Assembly: GCA_003156495.1 (NCBI GenBank)
Contig: PMHC01000128.1
Span: 142-10,962 of the forward strand
Source of the DNA: Acidobacteriaceae bacterium
Lineage (GTDB): Bacteria; Acidobacteriota; Terriglobia; Terriglobales; Acidobacteriaceae
Reading direction: 5' to 3'
DNA: 10,821 nt
Shown: positions 1 through 5,103 of the stretch, one piece after another
Position numbering within the stretch: position 1 is the first letter of the stretch
Layout of the letters: each line of letters opens with the position of its first letter
The notes under the pieces: generated by a model
What the model was told of the DNA's origin: nothing
Database searches by the model: none
The model's input: only the letters and a program-made list of their open reading frames with translations
Position numbers and translations under genes: made by a program

Positions 1-1
1 C

Positions 2-331
2 GTGCTCTACGCCTGCCAGGATATGGAGCACGACCGCTCCGCCGGCCTGTACTCGCTGCCGCAATCCTGGGGCCCTGTGGCGGCCTTCGCCATTGCGCGC
101 CTGCTGCATCTGGCCGCGCTCGCGCTGCTTGTTTGGTGCGGATGGCTCTTTGGCTTCGGGCTGGTTGGCTGGCTGGGCATCGCGCTGGTCGGCCTGTTGC
201 TCGCCTACGAGCACGCCCTGGTTTCCCCGCGCGATCTGCGCCGCCTCAACGCCGCCTTCTTCACCATGAACGGCGTCATCTCGATGGTCTTTTTCGCCTT
301 CGTCTCCGCGGATCTCTGGCTGAAAAAATAA
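2..331 (+). CDS. UbiA-family polyprenyltransferase, C-terminal part (5' end outside window)
   Basis: Only the last 109 codons are present. The reading frame is already open at base 2 and ends with TAA at 329-331, so the GTG at base 2 is probably an internal Val codon. The family consists of integral-membrane enzymes that attach a polyprenyl chain to an aromatic acid in ubiquinone or menaquinone synthesis. The visible start carries the second Asp-rich motif of the family (CQDMEHDRSAG, then LYSLPQSWG), whose acidic residues bind the Mg-diphosphate of the prenyl donor. Three hydrophobic helices follow (roughly residues 25-45, 48-68 and 85-103), with a conserved-looking LRRLNAAFFTMNG stretch between the last two. 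The substrate cannot be decided from this fragment: 4-hydroxybenzoate (UbiA) and the futalosine-route menaquinone enzyme (MqnP) are both possible, and the latter would fit an acidobacterium. Family call is firm; subfamily is open. Confidence 0.85.
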   Translation: MLYACQDMEHDRSAGLYSLPQSWGPVAAFAIARLLHLAALALLVWCGWLFGFGLVGWLGIALVGLLLAYEHALVSPRDLRRLNAAFFTMNGVISMVFFAFVSADLWLKK

Positions 332-360
332 GCAAGCGAAAATTCTACTTCACCGATTGC

Positions 361-366
361 TATCAT
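361..366 (+). promoter_or_regulatory. Possible -10 box (TATCAT) for the secreted-protein gene
   Basis: TATCAT matches the sigma-70 -10 consensus at 5 of 6 positions and lies 7 bases before the ATG at 374. No convincing -35 element is seen at 16-18 bases upstream and no Shine-Dalgarno sequence precedes either candidate ATG. If used, transcription would begin at or next to the ATG at 374, giving a leaderless mRNA. Weak on its own; mentioned because two other genes in the window show the same arrangement. Confidence 0.25.
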
Positions 367-373
367 GGCTGCT

Positions 374-1138
374 ATGAAATTGAATTGTTTTTTGCTGGCT
401 AGCTTTGTGCTTGGAACGGAATTCAGTGTGCCGCAGTTGCTCCTGGCGCAAGCGAAATCCGCGACCGCCGTGGTGCCATTCGTTGGTTGTATGTCCGACG
501 GGCAACTGGGACCACAGACGGCCCCTGCGGGGCGCGGCAGAACGGTGGCGATTCGTGCGCAAGATGCCGGGCGGCTCGCTTTTTACAAGGCGGAAGACGG
601 CTTTGGCGTACTTGCGCCGCGGGGCTGGCATTGTTTTTCAACTTACGGTTCGAGCGGCATGAGTTTGTTCATTAGTCCCGATCCGATTGTCGCGAATTTG
701 TTGTTCTCTGACGGTTGGAAGGGATTTTCTGGAGCGGCAATTCAGCTCTCTGTTGCCTACGGTGGCACTTCGGGAAGGTTTGAAGTCGCTGAGATTGCTG
801 CGCATGTTTTTCCTGCATACAAGGCGTTTGTCGAAAGGGTAATTGCAGAGGGGATCGAACCGGCGAGCGAGTTTCCCTTCGGTCCCTATGCGAAAGACAA
901 ACTCGTCTATCACGGCAATAGTGTTGTGGAATTCGAAACGCCCGCGAATACTGAAGGGTTAGGAACACGTTCACGCCTACAAAAGAATGCAAGTTCAATT
1001 GGAGGCGTTGCAATTCTTTATGGAGAAGATACAGATTTGATCCAGCTCTCGGCGCGGCTGCCGGAAAAAGATTGCGATTTGCTGTCCAGCATTGCCAATC
1101 AAGTCGAGTACGAGGTAGCTCACGCTAAAGCGCAATAA
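374..1138 (+). CDS. Secreted protein of unknown function (254 aa)
   Basis: No enzymatic family is recognised. The protein begins with a signal peptide: MK, then a hydrophobic core at about residues 4-15, with likely cleavage after the AQA ending near residue 27. The mature part is a soluble domain of about 225 residues with an aromatic and Gly-rich first half (key stretches VPFVGCMSDGQ, FGVLAPRGWHCFSTYG and FPFGPYAKDKL) and a short C-terminal amphipathic stretch. From memory, proteins with this same set of motifs are scattered through Acidobacteriota and some Proteobacteria as uncharacterised secreted proteins. An in-frame ATG at 365 adds three residues. I prefer 374 because the signal peptide then starts with the usual MK and the putative -10 box overlaps 365. 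Neither start has a ribosome binding site. Base composition is clearly more AT-rich than the flanking genes, especially at 900-1070. It follows the prenyltransferase gene by about 40 bases but looks functionally unrelated. The ORF call is good; function is unknown. Confidence 0.75.
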   Translation: MKLNCFLLASFVLGTEFSVPQLLLAQAKSATAVVPFVGCMSDGQLGPQTAPAGRGRTVAIRAQDAGRLAFYKAEDGFGVLAPRGWHCFSTYGSSGMSLFISPDPIVANLLFSDGWKGFSGAAIQLSVAYGGTSGRFEVAEIAAHVFPAYKAFVERVIAEGIEPASEFPFGPYAKDKLVYHGNSVVEFETPANTEGLGTRSRLQKNASSIGGVAILYGEDTDLIQLSARLPEKDCDLLSSIANQVEYEVAHAKAQ

Positions 1139-1181
1139 AAAATTCGGTCATTCGTTTTAGTAACGACAAGGCATTGTCAGT

Positions 1182-1210
1182 TTGACTTATTTAAGTCGCC
1201 AGGGCATGAT
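1182..1210 (+). promoter_or_regulatory. Putative promoter of the vapBC pair
   Basis: TTGACT (1182-1187) and CATGAT (1205-1210) are separated by 17 bases and match sigma-70 -35 and -10 boxes at 5 and 4 positions respectively. The -10-like box ends 6 bases before the ATG at 1217, so the transcript could start at the initiation codon. The 14-base palindrome at 1184-1197 overlaps the -35 box and spacer. Confidence 0.4.
1184..1197. promoter_or_regulatory. Perfect palindrome GACTTATTTAAGTC, likely vapBC operator
   Basis: GACTTA (1184-1189) and TAAGTC (1192-1197) are exact reverse complements around a 2-base centre. The site lies inside the putative vapBC promoter. Ribbon-helix-helix antitoxins bind short palindromes in their own promoter, alone or with the toxin, so autoregulation is the natural reading. 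Binding itself is inferred. Confidence 0.5.
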
Positions 1211-1216
1211 AAGCAT

Positions 1217-1468
1217 ATGAAGCCCGCCGCTATCCGTACCTCTATCGATCTTCCGCGCGATCTGCATCGCCGGTTGCACGAAGCGGCCGCGCGACGCGGC
1301 TGTTCGGCGCGCAAGCTGATTCTGGCTGGCATCGAGTGCGCTGTCGAGGGTGCAACCCCTAAGCGCGCGAGCCGGCGGTTAAGCCTTGATACGCCGCTGA
1401 TCCCTCCGGCTGGCCGCCACATTCACATCACCAATGAAGAGATCTATGACCTCATTGAGCTTCCCTGA
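1217..1468 (+). CDS. vapB: Ribbon-helix-helix antitoxin of a VapBC-type toxin-antitoxin system
   Basis: This 83-residue protein has an N-terminal ribbon-helix-helix pattern: a beta strand at residues 6-11 (IRTSID), helix 1 at about 13-26 (RDLHRRLHEAAARR) and helix 2 at about 30-43. Such dimers bind operator DNA. The C-terminal tail (residues 55-83, ending ITNEEIYDLIELP) is the part expected to wrap round and neutralise the PIN toxin; I recall very similar tails next to VapC-type toxins. The ATG at 1217 is chosen because a later start would remove the DNA-binding strand. There is no good Shine-Dalgarno sequence before it (only AGGG 12 bases away), and a putative -10 box ends 6 bases upstream. 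The end overlaps the toxin start by 23 bases, giving the usual antitoxin-first, translationally coupled order. The palindrome upstream fits autorepression. The fold could formally belong to another RHH class, but the neighbour decides the role. Confidence 0.8.
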   Translation: MKPAAIRTSIDLPRDLHRRLHEAAARRGCSARKLILAGIECAVEGATPKRASRRLSLDTPLIPPAGRHIHITNEEIYDLIELP

Positions 1469-1877
1469 CCTGAACGTCTGGCTGGCTTTGGCCACAACGG
1501 AGCATGTGCATGCCGCTCCGGCGCGGCGCTGGTGGCAGCAGGAACAGGGAACGATTGCTTTTTGCCGCCTGACGCAGCTCGGCTTTCTACGCCTGACGAC
1601 AACAGCCGCGGTGATGGACGGCAAGCCGCTGAGCATGACTGAAGCTTGGCGGGTCTACGATCGCTTTTTCGAGGACGATCGGGTGACATTCGTCACCGAG
1701 CCTGCCGATGTGGAGTTACCGTTTCGCAAAAGTGCCGTGGGGCGGAGCGCTTCACCAAAAGTTTGGGCCGATGCCTGGCTTTTGGCTTTTGCACAAGCCG
1801 CTGGCGGTGTACTGGTGACCTTCGATCGGGCTTTGGGACCGCGCGGAGCGCTTTGTCTGCCGCCGAAAAAGGCGTAA
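1446..1877 (+). CDS. vapC: VapC-type PIN-domain ribonuclease toxin
   Basis: The 143-residue protein is a single PIN domain. VapC toxins are Mg-dependent endoribonucleases that cleave specific tRNAs or rRNA and stop translation when not bound by the antitoxin. Visible active-site pattern: D8 in FPDLNVW, then D109 in VWADAWLLAFA and D127 in VLVTFDRAL. The segment CRLTQLGFLRL (residues 40-50) occupies the place of the usual conserved Glu motif but has Gln at the key position, which is common in this VapC subgroup. The start at 1446 is preferred: GAAGAG (1436-1441) lies just upstream and the protein then begins MTSLSFPDLN. An in-frame ATG at 1434 would add four residues. It overlaps the antitoxin gene by 23 bases, which supports coupled translation. 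Length is normal and the frame is intact, so the toxin is probably functional. Its RNA target cannot be read from sequence. Confidence 0.88.
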   Translation: MTSLSFPDLNVWLALATTEHVHAAPARRWWQQEQGTIAFCRLTQLGFLRLTTTAAVMDGKPLSMTEAWRVYDRFFEDDRVTFVTEPADVELPFRKSAVGRSASPKVWADAWLLAFAQAAGGVLVTFDRALGPRGALCLPPKKA

Positions 1878-1985
1878 GGCAATAGAACCTGTTTGGGAGG
1901 CAATGTCGGCCGGCGCTTGTCTCCGCCTCAGCCCCGCGCCAAATTTCCCTCAAAACTAAAAATCGCCCATTGATTTATTTTTCGC

Positions 1986-2013
1986 TTGCATTAAGTGTAC
2001 TGCGTGTTATAGT
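1986..2013 (+). promoter_or_regulatory. Putative promoter of the GntR-ABC operon
   Basis: TTGCAT (1986-1991) and TATAGT (2008-2013) are 16 bases apart and resemble sigma-70 -35 and -10 boxes (4 and 5 matches). The -10 box ends 6 bases before the ATG at 2020, so the mRNA may begin at the start codon. The operator described at 1994-2018 covers the whole spacer and the -10 box, an arrangement suited to repression. Confidence 0.5.
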
Positions 2014-2018
2014 ACACG
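1994..2018. promoter_or_regulatory. YtrA-type GntR operator, GTGTA-N13-TACAC
   Basis: The arms GTGTACT (1995-2001) and AGTACAC (2011-2017) form a perfect 7-base inverted repeat with a 9-base centre. Written another way this is GTGTA, 13 bases, TACAC. As I recall, the Bacillus subtilis YtrA operator is AGTGTA-N13-TACACT; the site here matches the left half fully, including A1994, and differs only at the last base on the right. It lies immediately before the gene for a YtrA-subfamily regulator, so autoregulation is very likely. Confidence 0.7.
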
Positions 2019-2019
2019 C

Positions 2020-2460
2020 ATGGTTCCGTTCAGAGTCGCATTTCGCGCCGGCGTCCCGCTCTTCGAGCAGGTCGTCTACGCTGCTAAAAAGGCCATGGTC
2101 TCCGGTCAACTGCGCCCGGGCGACCCCTTTCCCTCCGTTCGCACCTTGAGCAAAGACCTCAAGATCAACCCCAACACGGCCCACAAAATCGTTGCCCATC
2201 TGGTCGGCGAAGGGCTGCTCGAAACCCGTCCCGGCATCGGCACCGTGGTGGCCGCTCTTCCCGATTCAAGCCAGAAAGAGCGCACCCAACTGCTGGGCCA
2301 GGAGATCGAGCAACTGGTGGTTGAAGCTAAACGGCTGGGAATCGAACTTGCGGAGATGCTTGCTTCGATCTCCGCGCATTGGCAAAGCCTCAGCGGCGGC
2401 GATTCAGCCCGCGCCCGCAAACCCGCCGCCAAGCCAGAAGATGGAGGAAGCAACAAGTAA
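2020..2460 (+). CDS. GntR-family transcriptional regulator, YtrA subfamily
   Basis: The 146-residue protein has the winged helix-turn-helix of GntR regulators at about residues 10-78: VPLFEQV at the start, then the recognition region PSVRTLSKDLKINPNTAHK, and the wing LLETRPGIGTVVA. The remaining 68 or so residues are a short helical tail (about 88-125) and a polar, Ala/Lys-rich end, with no room for a FadR- or HutC-type ligand domain. That short form defines the YtrA subfamily, whose members usually repress an adjacent ABC transporter operon. The ATG at 2020 keeps the conserved N-terminus; no Shine-Dalgarno sequence precedes it and the -10 box ends 6 bases upstream, so translation may be leaderless. 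The stop codon overlaps the ATPase start by one base (TAATG), showing operon membership. The inducer is unknown; B. subtilis YtrA responds to certain cell-wall antibiotics, but this should not be transferred without evidence. Confidence 0.9.
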   Translation: MVPFRVAFRAGVPLFEQVVYAAKKAMVSGQLRPGDPFPSVRTLSKDLKINPNTAHKIVAHLVGEGLLETRPGIGTVVAALPDSSQKERTQLLGQEIEQLVVEAKRLGIELAEMLASISAHWQSLSGGDSARARKPAAKPEDGGSNK

Positions 2461-3398
2461 TGAAAACCCCTATTCGCACGGAAAATCTCTCCAAAAAATT
2501 TCACCGTACCGTCGCCGTCGACGATCTTGACCTCGCCGTGCCCGAAGGCGCCATTTATGCGCTGGTCGGCCCCAACGGCGCGGGCAAAACCACCATCATC
2601 AAGCTGTTGATGAACATCCTCCATCCCACATCGGGCCGCGCCGAAGTGCTAGGCTCGGACTCCCATCGGCTTTCGGGCAAAGACTTTTGCCGCATCGGCT
2701 ACGTTTCTGAAAATCAGGAGCTCCCCGAAGGCATGACCGTCGGCGAAATGCTCGATTACTTCCGTCCTTTTTATCCGCAATGGGACCGTGCGCTCGAAGG
2801 CCAGCTCGTACGCCAGTTCGACTTGCCGCTCAAGCGCAAGCTCAGTCATCTGTCGCGCGGCATGAGGATGAAAGCTGCCTTCGTCAGTTCGCTGGCTTAC
2901 CGGCCCGCGCTCATCGTTCTCGACGAACCCTTCAGCGGCCTCGATCCGCTGGTGCGCGATGAACTGGCCGAGGGGCTGATCGAGCGCGCCCCCGAGACCA
3001 CGATTTTTCTCTCTTCGCACGATCTGGCCGAGATTGAAAACTTCGCCAGCCACGTCGGCTTCATCTCCCAGGGCCGTCTGCTCTTTTCCGAAGAAATGTC
3101 GACGCTCGGCGACCGTTTCCGCGACGTGACAGTCACCCTCGCCGCGCCGTCGCCGCTGCCGGCCGATCTGCCCGCAACCTGGCTGCTGCCCCAAACCGCC
3201 GATTGCGTCTTCCGCTTTGTCCATAGCGCCTACACGGACGAAAACTCGCCCCGCGAGCTGGCCGAGAAATTTCCTTCCGCGCGCGACATCTCTTTCGATC
3301 CGATGCCGCTGCGCTCCATCTATCTGGCCATTGCCAAATCCACCCGCGATTCCGCTGCCCATGCGAAGAACGCTGCCGCCCAGGAGGTGCACGCATGA
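2460..3398 (+). CDS. ABC transporter ATP-binding protein
   Basis: The 312-residue protein is the nucleotide-binding subunit of an ABC exporter and powers the permease encoded next. All core motifs are present: Walker A GPNGAGKT (37-44), Q-loop Gln86 in SENQ, signature LSRGM (131-135, a variant of LSGGQ usual in YtrB/BcrA-like ATPases), Walker B LIVLDE (151-156) with catalytic Glu156, D-loop GLD (160-162) and switch His187 in SSHD. The first 215 or so residues are the ATPase core; the last hundred form an extra C-terminal domain of unknown role ending in an Ala-rich tail. The ATG at 2460 is preferred over earlier in-frame starts because it overlaps the regulator stop (TAATG), has GGAGGAAG at 2443-2450, and gives the normal KTPIRTENLSKKF beginning. 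The gene ends in a 4-base ATGA overlap with the permease. The substrate is not evident. Confidence 0.93.
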   Translation: MKTPIRTENLSKKFHRTVAVDDLDLAVPEGAIYALVGPNGAGKTTIIKLLMNILHPTSGRAEVLGSDSHRLSGKDFCRIGYVSENQELPEGMTVGEMLDYFRPFYPQWDRALEGQLVRQFDLPLKRKLSHLSRGMRMKAAFVSSLAYRPALIVLDEPFSGLDPLVRDELAEGLIERAPETTIFLSSHDLAEIENFASHVGFISQGRLLFSEEMSTLGDRFRDVTVTLAAPSPLPADLPATWLLPQTADCVFRFVHSAYTDENSPRELAEKFPSARDISFDPMPLRSIYLAIAKSTRDSAAHAKNAAAQEVHA

Positions 3399-5035
3399 AA
3401 CAAGTCCTGCATATTTTCGCTAAAGACATTCGCCGCTTCTGGCCAGAAATTCTCTTCTCGCTGGTCATCCTTGCGGCCTTGGTCCACGTCTATCCCCAGC
3501 AATGGGCGGTGCATTATTCGGGCTGGCAGGTCGATACGGGCCAAAAGCTCCTGCTCAAATTCCAACTCTTCTCCAGCATTCTCTGTGTGCTGGTTCCGGT
3601 CGGCTGGTTTCTGCTCATCGGCCGCGTCATTCAAGCCGAAGCGCTGGTCGGCGACCGCCAATACTGGCTCACGCGCCCTTATGACTGGAAGAAGTTGCTC
3701 ATCGCAAAGCTGCTTTTTCTTCTCGTCTTTCTTTATCTTCCGCTGATTGCAGCGCAAGCCATGATGCTGATTTACTCTGGCTTGAATCCGCTCTCTTCCA
3801 TTCCTGGAATGCTCTTCAATCTGCTGCTCATCACGGGCATCGTGGTTCTGCCGCTGGTGGCGATTGCCGCCGTCACTTCCAATTTTCTCCGCATGACGAT
3901 TACACTGCTCGCCATCGTAATCGGCGCGGTCGCCTATGCCTTTTCCGCTTCCGCTTCGGGAAAGAACTATAGCTATCAATCTCTGCCAGATTTTCTTCTT
4001 ACGATCGGCCAGGACCTTTCTCCGGCGCACATTCTGCGTTCCAGCAGTCAGCTTTCGCTCGCGCTGCTGCTCATCTGCTTTTGCGGCGTGGCGATTGTGC
4101 TGCAGTACGCCATGCGCAGGGCCTGGATTTCACGATCAATTCTGCTGGGGATTCCCGCGCTGCTGGTCTGCATCATCTTGCTGACATCCAACTCCGCGCT
4201 CTCCGATCAGGCTCGATTCAACCGCGATTATCCGCCCATCTCTGCTGGAGAAAGCGCACCCATCCAGCTTTCGGCCAATCCCAGCGCGCATTTATTTTCT
4301 AACCGATGGCCAATTAACGGCAACATGACCGACGTTTTTCTTTACCTCCAGGTATCGGGCATTGCCGACGGTACGGCGGTCATGGTGGATCACGTGCCGA
4401 TCAGCATCGAGGCGGCTGACGGCTTCCGCTGGAGTGGAATGGTGACGTTCGGCTTGGGCGCTTTTCCCTCGGCTTCAACGTATTCTGTGCCTTTGACAAG
4501 AGCCTATGTCTCGTTCGATTTGCCAACTGCGGTCTACACCAGGCTCCAAGCCAAGCCGGTCACATTGCGTTTAACCTTGCCACTTACGCAATTGCAGGCG
4601 ACCAAGGTGACCAGCGTTTCCATTCCCGCACAGGGACAGGAGGTTGTGGTTCCCGATTACGGCATCTGTGATCTTGATCCGGGAAGCACGCACTTCGCCC
4701 AATTGCGCTGCCACTCTGCCTTTCGTCAACCGCAAATCACAAGTGCCATTGCCGAATTGGCAGATACGCCCTGCTCCGCTACGCAAACTGAGTTAGGCAT
4801 CTGGATGGGAGACGCGCGCTGGTCGGGATTGCTCAATAGCGAACCGGCGGAATTCGGCATGGGTCCGGTGACCTCCTGGATCGTTGGCATTAATGGGCTG
4901 AACGACAACCATAAGGGCGCACGCGAAACGCACCTGTGCAGCGGCGACGCCGTCACCTTTACCCAATACAAACCGGTGCGGCGCATGCAAACCACGGCTA
5001 CCATCACGAACTTTCAACTGCCAGCGCTGAAATGA
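3395..5035 (+). CDS. ABC transporter permease with large C-terminal extracytoplasmic domain
   Basis: This 546-residue membrane protein is the presumed partner of the ATPase encoded immediately upstream. Seven hydrophobic helices are visible at about residues 17-33, 57-77, 103-126, 139-160, 168-186, 219-238 and 247-265. The N-terminus (KQVLHIFAKDIRRFWPE) is basic and likely cytoplasmic. Conserved-looking QYWLTRPYDWKKLLIAK (about 89-105) sits on the cytoplasmic side before helix 3 and could contact the ATPase. With seven helices the remaining 280 residues should lie outside the cytoplasm; they are rich in beta-prone segments, Pro and Thr, and contain several Cys residues, with no enzyme motif I recognise. 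The start at 3395 has a perfect AGGAGGTG site (3382-3389) and the 4-base overlap ATGA with the upstream gene. Related acidobacterial operons (GntR, ATPase, this kind of permease) are known to me only as uncharacterised transporters. Substrate could be a lipid, peptide or antibiotic. Confidence 0.85.
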   Translation: MKQVLHIFAKDIRRFWPEILFSLVILAALVHVYPQQWAVHYSGWQVDTGQKLLLKFQLFSSILCVLVPVGWFLLIGRVIQAEALVGDRQYWLTRPYDWKKLLIAKLLFLLVFLYLPLIAAQAMMLIYSGLNPLSSIPGMLFNLLLITGIVVLPLVAIAAVTSNFLRMTITLLAIVIGAVAYAFSASASGKNYSYQSLPDFLLTIGQDLSPAHILRSSSQLSLALLLICFCGVAIVLQYAMRRAWISRSILLGIPALLVCIILLTSNSALSDQARFNRDYPPISAGESAPIQLSANPSAHLFSNRWPINGNMTDVFLYLQVSGIADGTAVMVDHVPISIEAADGFRWSGMVTFGLGAFPSASTYSVPLTRAYVSFDLPTAVYTRLQAKPVTLRLTLPLTQLQATKVTSVSIPAQGQEVVVPDYGICDLDPGSTHFAQLRCHSAFRQPQITSAIAELADTPCSATQTELGIWMGDARWSGLLNSEPAEFGMGPVTSWIVGINGLNDNHKGARETHLCSGDAVTFTQYKPVRRMQTTATITNFQLPALK

Positions 5036-5046
5036 ACCAAAAGGCA

Positions 5047-5074
5047 CGGGAGCTGCGATCAATCGCCGCTCCCG
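5047..5074. terminator. Long hairpin between convergent genes, probable bidirectional terminator
   Basis: CGGGAGC (5047-5053) pairs with GCTCCCG (5068-5074), and inside it GCGAT (5055-5059) pairs with ATCGC (5062-5066), with one T-C mismatch and a tiny central loop. The element fills the 68-base gap between the permease stop and the stop of the minus-strand hydrolase. There is no T-run after it on the plus strand; on the minus strand a modest CCTTTT follows. Its position and stability suit a terminator, but without a clear U-tract the mechanism is uncertain. Confidence 0.55.
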
Positions 5075-5103
5075 CCCCGCCACTAACAACTATTCACGAA
5101 CAA

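Noticed and set aside
1139..1183. Terminator after the secreted-protein gene
   Set aside because: CGCTAAAGCG near the stop gives only a four-pair stem and is followed by an A-run, not a T-run.
1897..1929. GAGGC / GCCTC inverted repeat after vapC as a terminator
   Set aside because: Only five pairs with a 23-base loop and no T-run; too weak to call.
2649..3392. 247-codon open frame on the minus strand
   Set aside because: It lies fully antisense to the ABC ATPase, which has every family motif; the translation is Gly/Arg/Glu-rich with no recognisable fold, as expected from the complement of a GC-rich gene.
3320..4030. 236-codon minus-strand frame rich in charged residues
   Set aside because: Antisense to the ATPase end and the permease helices. 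Its extreme charge mirrors the hydrophobic codons opposite, and no promoter or ribosome binding site was seen.
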